Notes: generated by a model not told the origin, from the letters alone. Counted from the stretch's first letter, positions 22,761 through 36,016 are shown. The stretch is 64,000 bases of DNA from Diphasiastrum complanatum (GCA_029204225.1 CM055111.1:41356815-41420814); one strand, 5' to 3'. Made by a program: numbers and translations.

Positions 22761-23205
22761 GCATTTGAAACTTCTCAAGACATTTTTTTATTACCCTCAC
22801 AATTGAATAGGGGTTGGGGGGTGTGTATTTGAGGGTTAGGGTAAGGGCTAACTTTAAGAATTTTCCAGACCAATGTTTGTGAAGTTAGTGAGGGGGACTA
22901 ACTTAAAAAATCTCGTTACTAATTTAGGGAGACTAAAGGGTAACTAGAAAATTACTAGAACCACCACTTACGACAATCAACAATAGTAACGGTATGGCTA
23001 CCATCCATTCCAAGTATAATGGTTCTTATAGAATCACAATCTTCTGTTGTGAAGTCCTAAAAGGAGTATTGTTTGCTTCATTATAAGTGGCAACATGTAC
23101 ATGCCCAATTGAAACAATTAAAATGTCATCCGAAGGTGACAATACAAATGGTTGCCTAGGAAAATGTTCCAAAGTGGCAATATTATTGGCTACTTAGGTT
23201 TAATG
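22761..23205. other. Intergenic stretch
   Basis: No gene, RNA or family recognised. Confidence 0.4.
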
Positions 23206-23284
23206 CTTCTTGGTTTCCCAGGGGAGGCTCAAACTTGGGACCAAAAAAACTTTGAATGTCAAGCTAACCAACTCAGCCAACTAC
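23206..23284 (-). mobile_element. tRNA-derived SINE, copy 3
   Basis: The minus strand reads TGGCTGAGTTGGTTAGC (A box) and GGTCCCAAGTTTGAGCC (B-box region), and ends GGAAACCAAGAAG like copy 1. No clear target duplication remains. It lies about 1 kb downstream of the NAC gene. Confidence 0.7.
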
Positions 23285-24962
23285 ATTTACTTGGAAAAAT
23301 GAAATAGTTTTCTACAAACTACTCTGAAATGACTAGTCTAGAAAATGAAATTGTTGTGTACAAAGTACGCCGAAGAGTAGTGGGATTGTCTCTATCGAGT
23401 GGTAGCACAATTACATCATGGGTGCCCTCATCTATTTCGATAATTTGCTTTTATCTTGTTTTCTATATGTACCACACATGAGTGGAATACCCTTCCATAC
23501 TTTGAGGTGAAAAGAAAAGAGATGTCAACTAACAAGATACTCATTTGTGGCCCATTTCCTTGTTTCCTTTTCATTTATTGATACTAGAAGTATGTACAAG
23601 TAAAAACGTTTAACATACATAACCTGAATTGCATACTTAGGTACACCCCAAGTGACAAGGCCCAAACATTTGATAAAAGCTTTTAGCTAGAAAAATAAAC
23701 TATTGTTGTGATCAACGAAAGTGACTTGTCGTCCTTGGAAGGCCATGAACAATGATTCACAATTTACAAAGGCCCATATCACTAGATATAATGGAGATTC
23801 TCCAACATTGTACCAATGATACATTCCACAATTGACCAATTTGATTAGCACTAGTGATATGGATGTTAAATTAACCTTTGAAAAGTAGAACTTGCTACAT
23901 TAGAGTTCTAAGAGTCTACAATTACATCCCAAATCAATTTTTATACAATAGATATTGTTTCTTGTACTATTATAGAGCATTCCATTTTTAGAGATGATTC
24001 AACTAAGTCTGGATAATCTACCCAGCTCTCATGAATCTTTTTAGAAAAGTAATGATGAACCTATTGTTAGTCATTATGATGTGGATGCACTTGGATATAT
24101 ACCCAAATCCTTTAGCACTCTATTGATAGTCCAATGTAGTGTATTGTCATGCATGTTGTCCACCACTAACAATCAAGTAAAATGTTACATTTCCTCATAA
24201 TCTAACTCAAGTCTTAGATTCATGTGGCTTGGGGGTGAAGTTTTGATTGATTGATCTTGAGCTTCTACTTGGCTAGGTGGTTTGGCTCCACTTTGTTCTT
24301 TCAGGTTTTCTTGCAGTCTTGATCTCTGGAAATTTTTTTAATATTATTAGCACAAGACTTGTGGATCCATCAAAAAGTGGAGTTGATTGTGTTATTTTCA
24401 GCTTTTTAGTAGGAAATCATTGCTTTTGTTGTACTGTCATTACTATTGGTGTTGCCATCTTCAAGTAATTTACTTCTTCAATTCTTTATACAATTATTAG
24501 TTCTTTTGTGGATCTTAGCTTCAACTAAAGTGTCATTAGGTTATTGTTTGAAGTATCACAACTTATTAGAATGGTGATAATATCATGTTGATTGCTAGTT
24601 CAAACTTTGAATAGGCATCGCATGTTGATAATTTGAATGGTGTTTCACAAATCTATCACAACTTAGTGATCAAAGACATGCATCTCAGCTTTGACTATAA
24701 CTAAGTAAAACCATTAAGGAAGTTAGTTTATATTGTGCAATATTTTCGACAATTGTTTTGGCTAAAACTTGATGTTAGGTACTAGTTGCATGATAACTCA
24801 TATCTTATGGGTTGTTGTTCTACTAATCTCTAGCATGGACATGCTACCAGAGACCAACCGTGGGCATGACAACATGATTATTGATATCTTGCCATTCATC
24901 TGAGTCAAGTTATAAATGTAGTTTAAAGTCTACGTATACATCCTAGAATGGACATTAGGTGC
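23285..24962. other. Intergenic stretch without recognised features
   Basis: AT-rich. The only sizeable open frame (24277-24468, hydrophobic) has no start context, domain or homologue I recognise, and I do not call it a gene. Confidence 0.4.
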
Positions 24963-25262
24963 CTATAGTTCATCGTCTTGATCATTTACCTCACTTTCAC
25001 ACTCATCTAGTAGTCTAATTCTTTCACGGATTTCAAACAGATGGTCTACTCTTGCTGGAAAATTATTAGTAACATCATCAATGTTGTGATTGATTTCACT
25101 TTTGACTCTTCTGTCATTTTCATTGACATCCTTTGGCTCCACAAATAAATAAATAGTTTCACCTTCTTCATTATGTGAATTCTCTTCGGTAGGATTTTCC
25201 ATATCACAATTGCTTTCATCTTCTTCATCATAATTGTTTGTTGTTGCATCTTTGAGCTCGAT
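24963..25262 (-). pseudogene. Unidentified acidic ORF remnant
   Basis: The minus strand reads an open frame of about 79 residues from an internal Met (25202 down to 24963), and the same frame stays open upstream to about 25260. The encoded sequence is strongly acidic (Glu/Asp/Asn-rich, ending ECESEVNDQDDEL), with a central FVEPKDVNEND segment and a charged helix-like LFEIRERIRLLDE near the end. I recognise no domain. Composition resembles acidic C-terminal tails of transposon-encoded or nuclear proteins. It may be a fragment of a longer lost gene. Confidence 0.3.
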
Positions 25263-26269
25263 ATTTTCAAAAATCTACTTGTTTCTTGTCATCATTTGCA
25301 TGACAAATAGCCATCTCATATTAGATGGATCAAGATAAAGGGCTATCTATGTGCATACAAATGATATTAATGAGTTGGAGATTGAATCTGGTGTGCTCAA
25401 CAACTAATTTGAAATTACCAACAATTATTACATGCTCACAATAATTTTATCATCCCATGGATCTAGCTACATAAAACAAATGAAACATTTCATTAGCTGA
25501 TATATTCAAGTACTCAAATATGGTTGGAAATTATATATGAACAATTACTATCATGAAATTCAAAAAATTTATGTTATTGAATTTAATTTTTTTTAGAACT
25601 ACTTATAATACAAACAAATAAAAGATACAGACAAACATGGTGAACAATGTTTAAATCGTATTCATCCAAAAAGATGTGGATATTGTTTTTTGTGTCTTGT
25701 AAGGGAAATGTATAGACCTATTATGCAGTTTGGATAGATCACTACCTGAAGTGCTGGATGAAACTTGACTTGCACATATTCTTTTCAATGCTGACATTAT
25801 TACTCTATATGTATTTTGACTAGTCACATAAATTTATATCACAAGAGAATTATAAAAGAGCCACAAACACATTATATATAGAAAGAGTGGATATAATAGC
25901 TAGACCTACATCATGTGAAGAAGATGTGGGTGCTGAATGATCATGAGTACTAGGTTGAAGTTTGAACAGCCACCACGAGAGGATTCATGAGGATGTTGCT
26001 AAAGAAATTCTTGGATCTCCTCATCAATGGTAACCAATCAGTTACAATCCCTTTTTGCTAAAATTATTCATGTGGGCAACCTAGCTTCTTGTGGTGGTGT
26101 TATCTCTTGAACATCTTCAGCTCTTGATCGACATCCATCAGACCTTGACCCACATCACTCTGCCCCTAATCTAGATCAACTCGTTGTGGGAAAAAGGTAG
26201 ACATGACCAGTATGAGAATTTGAAGACTAGCTTGAAGCGTGGCAAAGGCTAATTGTTCATAACTTTTTA
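25263..26269. other. Intergenic stretch without recognised features
   Basis: AT-rich; nothing supported on either strand. Confidence 0.4.
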
Positions 26270-26680
26270 TTACTTCTTTGGCTTTAGCAAGCTCCTACGT
26301 GGGCTTCTTTTTGTAAGAATCAAATTTGCCCTAAAATTCAAAGTTGTCTTGTAATTGTCAACATTGTCGATCAAGTAGTTGATTTCATTTTGAGATACTA
26401 GTCGACCCGCAACAACGGTGCTAAGCAGGTTGTCTCTCTCAATGGCCACAACATCTAACTCATTCACAATCCTTTCTTTCTCTAGTTGTGGCTTGTCCAA
26501 CTGCCCTTGGAGAAGCGACACTTCTTGTCTTGCCTCCATGATAGCTTTGTCTACCTACTCTTGGTCATTGCATAAAGCTTCCTTCAACGTGCCCACATAA
26601 TCTTGTAGCACATGATCTTCATGTTGTTGGATAGCCTTTAGGTCCACCACTGCTTTCTTCACGTTTCTTGGTGATCTGTA
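26270..26680 (-). pseudogene. Unidentified coiled-coil ORF remnant
   Basis: Minus-strand frame of about 89 residues from 26539, continued upstream through one stop to about 26660. It is rich in Leu, Glu, Gln, Asp and Lys in a heptad-like rhythm (LLQGQLDKPQLEKERIVNEL region), suggesting a coiled coil. No family recognised. It could be the end of a retroelement-associated or structural protein gene that has decayed. Confidence 0.3.
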
Positions 26681-27109
26681 GCTCTCGATTGACCTTCAAA
26701 TGATGCTTTCTATTCTATCATTTTCTAGATGAGGTTGCCTAGATGTGTATGGATGCCTAACACATTACCTGAATCACCAAAACTAGATCCAGTTGCCACT
26801 TGTTGTGATTTGGTCTGATTGATCACCTACGGATCCTCTTCTTCAAACACATCTTCCTTCAAAACCCTCTGGCACTATTTCATTAAATATTCTCAGAGAT
26901 CTGGTACTAAGAGGCTTTGGTAGCATGTTTGGTGCTTGGTAGCTAGCTTGTGGGGATGCTAGTATGCCTTGATTTTGAGTTGCATCTAATCAAGTCCTGC
27001 TCCTAGAGAGGAGACATAGAAGAGAGGAAGACTGGATAGCATAATCAATGACATCTGTGTATCCAAAAAGTTGGAATCATTGATCAGATTTAGAAACATT
27101 TGGGTAGAC
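26681..27109. other. Unassigned stretch
   Basis: No supported feature. The last part may be very diverged copia gag sequence leading into the fragment at 27110. Confidence 0.3.
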
Positions 27110-27680
27110 AACGATATAAGGAAGCTTAAGATGCACTCAAGGCAATCTATGAGGCTAAGAATACCTCTAGAATACTCACTCTTAGGAATCAGATTTTTCA
27201 AAGTTTCCAAAGAAGTGATCAGAGTGCTTCTAACTATGTATTGAGAATCAAAGATCTTATAGGGAGCTTGGAGTCAGAATCAACCAAGATGAGATAGCTC
27301 AAGTCATCCTTAATGGCTATTATGTTATCAAGGAGGAGTTACCCAACTTGTAGACTCTTCAAGAAATTCTTATTTTTGAGGAAGCAAGACAAAAGTACAA
27401 GCTTTTGAGGATGGATAAGCTATCTCTCAAAAATATTGAAGATGGCAAAGCTCTCTTTGTCAAAGACAAGCACAAAGGGATGAGCAAGAACCAAAATTAT
27501 CAAGCCTTCACCAAAGACAAAGCAAAGGACAAAGACAAAGATGGAGAAGAAGATGATTCATCATATCGATTGGATGAAGTTAATCTCTCACTTGCTTGTA
27601 AAAGGAAAAATCCAAATGATGCTATTTTGAAGCAAAGATTGTACACAAAGTACACACTTGTGAGTCATGATAAAAAATGA
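27110..27680 (+). pseudogene. Ty1/copia gag fragment
   Basis: Collinear with the gag of copia C (56225-56650): an EAKNTSRILTLRNQIFQ block near 27150, a VLRIKD block near 27240, an EEL-like block near 27335, KLLRMDKLSL near 27400 and DGKALF-KDKHKG near 27440-27475. Stops and frameshifts break it. The Lys/Asp-rich stretch preceding the zinc knuckle is present, but the knuckle itself is not. This is an isolated fragment with no LTR or pol next to it. Confidence 0.75.
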
Positions 27681-28027
27681 TGTTGCTAGTTCTTGCAACC
27701 TAATATTGTTGTAGACTCAAGATTAGCAAAATACACAAAGATCTTGACTCTGAAAAATGATTCACTCTCATCCAATGTCAAGAATTTTGAATTTTTTTAA
27801 CTTGTCTAAATCACAAAAAAATGGACACACAAATAATGAGTTCAATTCTAATCATCCCTAATATAGTGAAATCTAGTGGAGTAACTTGCATTCAAATATG
27901 AAGTCTTGATTTCCATATCCAATCATCCTTGATAGACTCACTCAAGTCCAAGACATTTTGTAAGAGTTGAAATGGATCTTATTTGATTTAAAATCAAACT
28001 ATTTTAAATCATGAGAATTCGAGTAAA
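27681..28027. other. Intergenic stretch
   Basis: AT-rich, nothing recognised. Confidence 0.4.
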
Positions 28028-28139
28028 GGTAATGAATGATCTAGCACCCGGGGTGAGAACAGACCTTGGAATAGGTGGATCTGTTTCAGACATTATACCA
28101 TGACCTATTCCGCGTTCTATTCCGAGGATGAACATTACC
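28028..28139. repeat. Foldback (inverted-repeat) element, 112 bp
   Basis: Outer arms GGTAATG (28028-28034) and CATTACC (28133-28139) enclose a second perfect 9-bp pair, GGAATAGGT (28068-28076) and ACCTATTCC (28103-28111). The layout suggests a short MITE-like or hairpin-forming unit. I cannot assign a superfamily and see no clear target duplication. Confidence 0.45.
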
Positions 28140-28728
<589 letters not shown>

Positions 28729-28759
28729 CGGTGATTATTTTTTACTATTCTTTTGACTC

Positions 28760-29620
28760 TCATTGGTAGTTTGCATTGTTTTTCCCTCTTATTTCTCTAC
28801 GCATTATGTAAGAGACGATGCATCCCCTAGCCAAAGGTCCAGGCCACAGTCACGGGTCAGTCTTTTTTTCTCTATTAGCGAGGATGAGGTACTTAGCTAC
28901 CTTGATCAGTTGCCTTACTCACATCAGGATAGGCTATTAGAGCGACTGAGAGTTTGACGAGCGGCTCGTAGCTCCAACAGATTAGTTGGGTACACATCAT
29001 TCTCTAAAGAGATTCAGTCAACTCCTCGTGTAGACTGCACACATTATTTCCCTTTTTGTGAGGGTCACCCTGGCAAGGGTCCCCCCCTCACCCATGGCGC
29101 TACTGCCAGTGCTTCCTCCCGAGGAGGAGCCACCTCGGTGTCCTCTATTGTGGAGGATGTGGCGATGACGATGATCTACCTGATGTGGTCATGAGTCTTG
29201 CCCGTCCACGTAGCACATCTCGTCATGGGGAGTTCCTACTTTGAGAGACACTGATCCAGGAGGAAGCACGTAGGGCACATGATACTGCGACTCCTGCATC
29301 TCTCACACCTGAGATTGCCGACACGCCCTCCCCTCACATTTTTTCTACCTCAGGACCCAATGTCCTTGAGTACATCTAACCTTTCGGCTATACTCCATGG
29401 GGTCACGCTTCACCATAGGATCAGGCCACTCCCCTCCAATCCCCCCCTAACTATTCTCCCATCTCGACACCCCCCTGGCTATTCTCCCCTCAATAGTCCC
29501 CTCTCTGGCTATTCTCCCCCCAGCACACTATGTACACCCCACATCCTCAATATTCTCCCGTCGGTGGGGCATCTCCTATACCTGAAGCCACTCCCATAGA
29601 CACTCCTAGGGCCACATCTC
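28760..29620 (+). pseudogene. GC-rich degenerate ORF with proline-rich tail, unidentified
   Basis: Distinctly richer in G+C than its neighbours. A frame at 28763-28957 reads a soluble segment ending in a VLSYLDQLPYSHQDRLLERL helix-like stretch. After stops near 29190 and 29240, the region 29390-29600 contains about five degenerate copies of a CTATTCTCCC word that encode Pro/Ser/Tyr-rich repeats. I do not recognise a family. Plausible origins are a transposon-captured gene fragment or the C-terminus of a transposon-associated protein. Confidence 0.3.
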
Positions 29621-29624
29621 CACC

Positions 29625-30400
29625 ATGTTGGAAAGAGGTGTGTAAAAGATAGGTCGAATAAGATTCGAATAAAAATAATTCGAACGACAAGAAAGAAAAT
29701 TTATTGTGCATAGCAAAATAAATTATCTGCCTCTTTTTTCATGCATGACTACGCCTATCAGATTCGAACAAAACAATAGTGATAAAAATCACATTTGATC
29801 CTATAGTAACTAACTTTGAAATCATTAGTATTACAGTGATTACGTAGCCAAGCATTTAAAGCATTGAATTATCAGACAAATAATCAGTTGCAAAGAATTA
29901 TATGCATACATTCTGAGATGAAACAAGAAACATCTCCAGACACTTCCCAAAATATGCAAGTGAGAGAAAATATGTGATGTTCTCATCCACGTCAACGATC
30001 ATGAGTCGTCTGACCATGTATTGAATGTATTCTGAACATGTATTCAATGTACAACTGTCATTCTGTCATATAAGTCAAATACCTCCTGTGAGTACAACAA
30101 AATACTTATTTAGATGACAAACATTTATTGCAATTAGATACATGAATGCAGTGTATAAATACATCTTCATCATGCAATCTATGTAGTGCGCTGCCAACCA
30201 AGCGAATGATATAGAGTGTCCAAGTTACATCTCCATTTTCAGGCTATAACGCATTCAATGTTGTTCAAACTTTCATTGTTATATAGAAGCAACACATTCT
30301 TCATATGTGTTTAATGTAGATGTATGATATTGTGATTTGATTACACTCTTACTGCTTGTTCACGCTTGTTCACTCACTCTAATCAAATCACGGATGTCAA
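29625..30400 (+). repeat. Possible LTR with TATA box
   Basis: Starts TGTTGGAAAG, a frequent start of plant copia LTRs, and contains a canonical TATAAATA at 30154-30161 about 530 bp in. The 3' end, a PBS and a partner LTR were not found, so the extent is a guess. Confidence 0.4.
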
Positions 30401-31192
30401 CGACTCCTTAGTATCTGATCAGACAATGGCTATCTTTGAAGCATTAGGAACTTGCATTATCATACTGCTCTATCACTTTGATCATCTGATCTAAACTTCT
30501 CATTAAAGTCCATTTGCAGTAATACCACACACCATATCTAATCTCTTTGGCGGACTGTACCCATTCATCTGTTTGAGTATGAACTAATTTTTTAGATCCT
30601 GTGAATGAGAACGCTTGAGCTGTGAGTCTATTTTTGCAACTACAATCATTTTAGACTGTTGTTTGCTAGTAGCAACCCATAAGAATGGGAGAGTTGTTCT
30701 GCAACTATCTCCTTTTCTCTTCTCCATTCGCGTTATCCATTCCTAGAGCTCTCATCCAGAAATTTGAGATCGATGATTGGGTATATCTTAGAATTCCAAA
30801 GTACTCTAAGATACTTTGAATGAGAAAATGCTTGAAGTTATCTCCACGATATAGCGGTCATTTCAAGATTACTAACAAGATTGGTAGGACTGTGTATTGA
30901 CTAGAACTTTCCATTGGAACTAAAGTCCATTATATATTCCATATTTGTCTAAACGAATGACTTTGCGGAAATGATAACTTGTTGTTGGAGGATTTGACTG
31001 TTTCTGTACCCCATGAGTTGGACAGAATTATGGACACCCAATGTCATCAACTAAGAAATCGTTTGATTTTTTAACATCTGATTCATTGAAAAGATAAGTC
31101 AGATGACAAGGACTCCTGGGAGAAGAAAGACTACTTGAGAGTTAGATTCCGTGATTTTCTCCCATAGAAGGAAGTTTTTATGGGAGAGAGAA
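30401..31192 (+). other. Probable internal 3' part of an LTR element
   Basis: No protein domain readable. It ends in a purine tract (TGGGAGAGAGAA at 31181-31192) just before an LTR start, which is how a polypurine tract sits. Confidence 0.35.
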
Positions 31193-32243
31193 TGTTATGT
31201 ACCATAATGGTACATTCTTCAATGATGGCTAGGTGGCATGATGCAGATCTAGTGTTATTGACATGTTTTGGTGTCATGTGTCATCATCCTAGGTGGTCAC
31301 GCCAACAAGGCCGTGCTTGATGGGACCTACTATGTTATGCCTATATAGTGGTGGGGCTTCTCTTTTTTCATTCACTCAATCTACCTAGAAGTTGGTGGAT
31401 GGAGAGCACATGTAGTAGCCAAGACGTATCTCCAGGCCAGGAGATGTGTGCCAGAGAAAGCCAAGGGTGATGGCTAGTGGTATGTGATGCTGGTTATTGT
31501 CAGAGGCTTGACTAGGCATGACTTGGCATGAGGATACCGATAGCTCCAGTGCATGGGGGTGGGTCGGCAATGACCCCATAGATGGATAGTTACGGTGCGT
31601 CGTCATTGGTATGGGGTGCACGTCAACCTTCAAGGAAATCAGAGATCTAGGGAGTTGTAACCAGCCCTTTCAAGGACAGTATTGCTCTGCTTTGTAAGGA
31701 GCCTCAACCACCTACCGGTGACATTGTGGGTGATGAAGGTGATTTTATAAGGGAAAGCTCCTCAAGTCCTACTTACAAGACAAACAGTATGGAAAAACCA
31801 CTCAACCAAGTAGAAGCAACCAATCAACTCTAGAAGCTTCACCCCCAAGCCAAGGAATAGGAAGCATGAAAGTAGCGTGAGAGTTTGGCAATGAATCAAC
31901 CATAGTAGGGCAAGTTTGGCCTCCTTATGTAAGGCTTAGAATCCCATGTGCATCTAGTAATGCAAGGTCCCAACTCCCCTATACATAGTAGATTCCACTA
32001 GAATAGAGTCTTTATGCATGGATCATCTATTCATAGAATTGCTATTGATTCTCTACACATGCACCTACAATCCCAAACCTTGTACTAACTCCATTTAGTG
32101 TGTTCTGGGCCTCACAAGGATATTAGTTACTTTAAAGTCACGTCCAGTATGATGTGGGATAACTAATAGCTTGTTTCACTGGAGTACCGTGTATCTAAGA
32201 CTAGGAGTATACTGAATCCTATGTACTGGTCATGGACATAACA
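31193..32243 (+). repeat. LTR, about 1051 bp, unassigned superfamily
   Basis: Begins TGTTATGT (31193-31200) and ends ACATAACA (32236-32243), so the termini are perfect 8-bp inverted repeats of TG...CA type. A purine tract precedes it. TATATAG at 31342-31348 is a plausible promoter. A palindrome TGTACCATAATGGTACA lies at its start. The outer flank extends the inverted repeat (GAATGTTATGT / ACATAACATTC). No PBS follows, so it is a 3' or solo LTR. Confidence 0.55.
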
Positions 32244-33848
32244 TTCTTCCAGGCTTTGAACTGCTCCTGTCCATCAAATTCTCCTTTTTTTTATTAACTC
32301 TCTCCCACAAATCATCATCCACAGTACGACCTTTCCATCAAATTAAACACTCAGAGATAGAATGATTTCTCAATTGTTTATCTCTAGTTTTGAGCACTTT
32401 CTCAGGTTCCAAAAGTACACTAAGTGACAAATCTTCCAAATGGGATAAATCTCAAGATGAGTAGTAGCTAAAAATGTATGTAATTAATTAAAATTGTCAA
32501 GATGAGGAATGCGAAACTTTAAGTAACAAGTTTCTAATAGAAACATCAAACTTACAAAATTGCTCTCCAAGTGTTGTGTGCCTTCCATGTTTTATTGTGC
32601 ACTAAGCGAAGGTGCAAAATCAAGTGGTAATGGGATTTGAACATGAAGAAAACATCTCATTTCTTTTGAATGATTTGACCACTCATGTAGGTTTTAAATC
32701 GAACTCGTTTGGACTAATTAGAACCTCCATCTTCTCTTTGATGGTGTCATCCATCACTTCCTTGGAGGCACTAGTATCTGCACCTTGCCTTTTCATGATT
32801 GATGATCCTATCATGTGAACAATATCAAAACGCCAAGGCCCTACACCACATCCAGGACGCACTTGATCCAAAACATTTGACTCTTTCAATACAAGCATAG
32901 ACCCTCTCATCTCTCTACATCTTACTCTTGCTCAACTGCATGTATGTATTTTGCATGAGCATGGAAGGCATAAATTGTCTCGATCAAAGTGGCCTATCAA
33001 TGTTTATCCTTAATGCACTCTTCTTGCTCCAAGACGAAGTACCGTTACTTGGGAGACTTGTTTTTAAGGTCATATTGCAATGCCTCAACGTCTCCTCTAA
33101 TGTGAATGTCTTGTAGGTAGCAAAGTCACTTCATTGACCCAAATGGAAAAAAAATTGGGCCACAAATGCCATCACTTGGAAATTATTGCAAGTGAGGATG
33201 TTTCTTTTGAGGATTCAACATTCCATGAGAAACAAAAAAGGACAAACAAATGCATCAAGATTTGTTGTCAAGGCTATTGCCTTAGGATTTGTACCAATGT
33301 TTATTGAAGGTGATGACATATAATGAGTGCATAGAAGAGTCAAAGGGTTTAATGGATGAGTGAAGTGAAAATTTGGAAGCATGAATTAATATCGATTGAA
33401 TTAGTCATAAATACTAATTATTCTTGGCCAATTTATAGCATTGTTTAAACATTGTAAGGGAAATAATCAATTAATATAAAAAGACATAAAACATGTGGCA
33501 TTTGTGAGTGAGAAAAGTGTTAGTAAGCAAGAATGAACTAAAATGATTGTAGTGAGATTCTTCCCTTGGAAAGGAATATCAAGTGTTAGGTAGTATAATG
33601 GTTTGGAGTCTAATCCAATAGAGAGCCTTGGATATGGCCCTTGCTTTCTTAAGCAACAAAAATGCAAGGCAGGAAACAAATAAGATTTGCCATAACATAG
33701 CTCACATACCACTAAAAAGATAGGTCCAAAAGCGAAACAGATGTGAATGAGTACAACAAGTTTGCGGATCGAAGCCGCGTACTCTAAGCTATCTTTGAGC
33801 ATCTAGAATATAAGTCTGAATTAAGCCCAACTACTGATAAGCAATAAG
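32244..33848. other. Intergenic stretch without recognised features
   Basis: Open frames at 32612-32818 and 33467-33802 have no domain or coding style I recognise. The right end abuts the LTR of copia F. Confidence 0.4.
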
Positions 33849-34596
33849 TGCAATAGCAATCTCTAATCAACTCAAAAGAACTGAGCTAAAATTCTCAAGA
33901 GTGTTCAAGCTCACAGGCTTGAGAAGAAGCTAACTATTCAATACTTGATATGATAATTAAGATGTTGAAATATTAACAACTATTTATACTATGCAATTAT
34001 GTCATCAAATACGGCTGCCAGTTGGCTAGAGTCTACTGACATTCATTCAGTTCTTCTCAAAAGTTGCTTGTTGATAAGCAGTGACATTTGGTCGTAAACA
34101 GTCTGCATAAATGAACGTGACTGTCACTCTACAGAAATGAACGTAACTGTCATCAGGGAGAAAGCAAAAAATACAACTTTTGTGAGAAAAGCAACAGTGT
34201 CGCAAAATCTCATTTCCTGAATACTTTGCCAAAGTCATTTCCTTAACATTTGAGACACTTTGAAAAATGCAAAAAATGCAACACTGCATTTTTACTTGTA
34301 ATTCTTGACAGGTGAAAAATGTTAAAAACGCGACACTGCATTTTTACTCGAAATTTTTGACAATGTCACTTTAAGAGAAAAAATTGACTGTAGCAAAAAA
34401 ACAACAGTGTCAGGTTTTGTAGTAAGAGAAAATTTTCCGCACTATTGTCAAACTCCGTGTATTTTTGCAACTATGTAAAAACACTTGTAATTCTATAGAC
34501 TGTGTAAAACACGCGAGAATCTATAGAACTGGACAAACAGTATGATGAAATTTAAAAACTGATTAGTTGATTAGTAGAAAGGAGAATAATCTGACA
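33849..34596 (-). repeat. 3' LTR of copia F with TATA box
   Basis: On the minus strand it starts TGTCAGATTATT at 34596, right after a GGGGGAG polypurine tract (34597-34603). It contains TATAAATA (complement of 33981-33988). I place the end at TTGCA (33849) from the TG...CA rule; that end is tentative because no second LTR is available. Confidence 0.65.
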
Positions 34597-34603
34597 CTCC
34601 CCC

Positions 34604-35256
34604 TCAATCTGAATCCTTAAATGCCTTGACCTTTAAACTTAGTTCTGCATAGAACTTTCTGTGTGCATCCAAGCTTAATGCTTTAATAAAAATATCCGCA
34701 GTCATATCTTGCATTCGATAAAATTGCAATCTGACCTCTTTGTTGAGAACTTTGCTTCTGACATAGTGATACTTTGATTCAATGTGCTTACTCTTAGAAT
34801 GAAATCTAGGGTTGGCTGACAAGGCAATGGCACTTTGATTATCACAAAATGACAATGTCAAAGCATATTGATTCAAACTAATATCTGAAAGTAAGTTTCT
34901 TAGCTAAATTGCTTCCTTTGTAGCTTGTGAGGCTGCGATATACTCTGATTCTGTAGAAGATAGAGCTATCAAATATTGCTTGCGACTATTCTAGGAAACT
35001 GGACCATTGTTGAGAAAGATGTAAATCCAATAGTGGATTTACCAGTGTCTACATCTCCTGCCCAACTTGCATCTATAAAATCAATGAGTAAATTGAGTTT
35101 GTCGTTGTCGACTGCTCCATAACAAATGCAAAAGTCCATAGTAGCTCGAAGATATCTCATGACTTTATAAGAGCCTTCCAATGTGTTACACCAGGGTTGG
35201 TCATATACTGACTTAGGGAGTTGACTGCAAAAGCTATGTTTGGCCTGGTACAACAA
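34604..35256 (-). pseudogene. Copia F RNase H remnant
   Basis: The segment 34969-35256 reads the YKVMRYLRATMDFCICYG block and the first part of RNase H (a DASWAGDVDTGKSTIGF strand with its catalytic Asp). The segment 34604-34876 reads the C-terminal part (CDNQSAIALSANPRFHSKSKHIE, then YHYVR). A frameshift and a stop separate the two. It would remove RNA from the element's RNA-DNA hybrid. Confidence 0.75.
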
Positions 35257-35384
35257 CGTACATAAGAAATCTTATTATCGAATGATAAGGATACTCACGC
35301 ATCTGCTCCTCTTGAATTGTTTGAGGACACTAGTCCTTTGACAATTTGAGATCTAGTTCCATTGGTGAGGTTGAGTAGATTGCT

Positions 35385-36016
35385 TCAAGCCATAAAGTGC
35401 CTTATGGAGTTTACCCTCAATAATACCTTTGGGTTGCACCATGTAATTGTCTTCTTCAATAACTCCATTGAGATATGTTGTCTGTACATCCATTTGATGT
35501 ATTTCCAAATCTGCTGTAGCAACAAACGATAATAAAAGTCAAATAGAAGAATGCTTATAACTACTGGATTGAAAGTCTCAATGTAATCGATGTTGTATAC
35601 CTGAAAAATTCCTCTGGCAGCAAGTTGGGCTTTTCTTCTATCGATGCTTTTGTCTGCTTTGTACTTGACCTTGAAAATCCATTTGCAATCAACTTCATTT
35701 CTGCTAGCAGGTAATTCGACAATCGTCCATGTCTGGTTTTTTATAAGAGATGAATACTCTTTATCCATAGCTTCTTTCTAGAGATCAGAATCTGGCTGAC
35801 TGAGTGCCTCTTTAACAATCGTCGGCTTGTGAACAAGGTAGGCTGGAGACTCATCGATATACCTGATAGGTGGTCTGCTAGCTCTTGATGATCTTTTGGG
35901 AAATAGAGGAATTTGATCACTTTCATCATACTGTAGTTGCTAAAATGCAACATCATCATCTTTGGATTCACCGTTGACATGTTGTTCATCAAGAGTAGAT
36001 GATCTTGGACCTTCAA
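35385..36016 (-). pseudogene. Copia F reverse transcriptase N-terminal remnant
   Basis: Frame 35385-35768 reads NQTWTIVELPASRNEVDCKW and IFKVKYKADKSIDRRKAQL, the conserved entry to copia RT, then degrades. Frame 35741-36016 upstream is the poorly conserved integrase-RT linker. The palm with YVDD is missing. Confidence 0.7.

Noticed and set aside
24277-24468. Hydrophobic 63-residue frame resembling a membrane protein
   Set aside because: T-rich DNA gives hydrophobic codons by chance; no ATG context, neighbours or homologue support a gene.
31385-31633. Minus-strand 82-residue frame rich in His and Pro
   Set aside because: It lies wholly inside the LTR at 31193-32243 and shows no domain or codon pattern.
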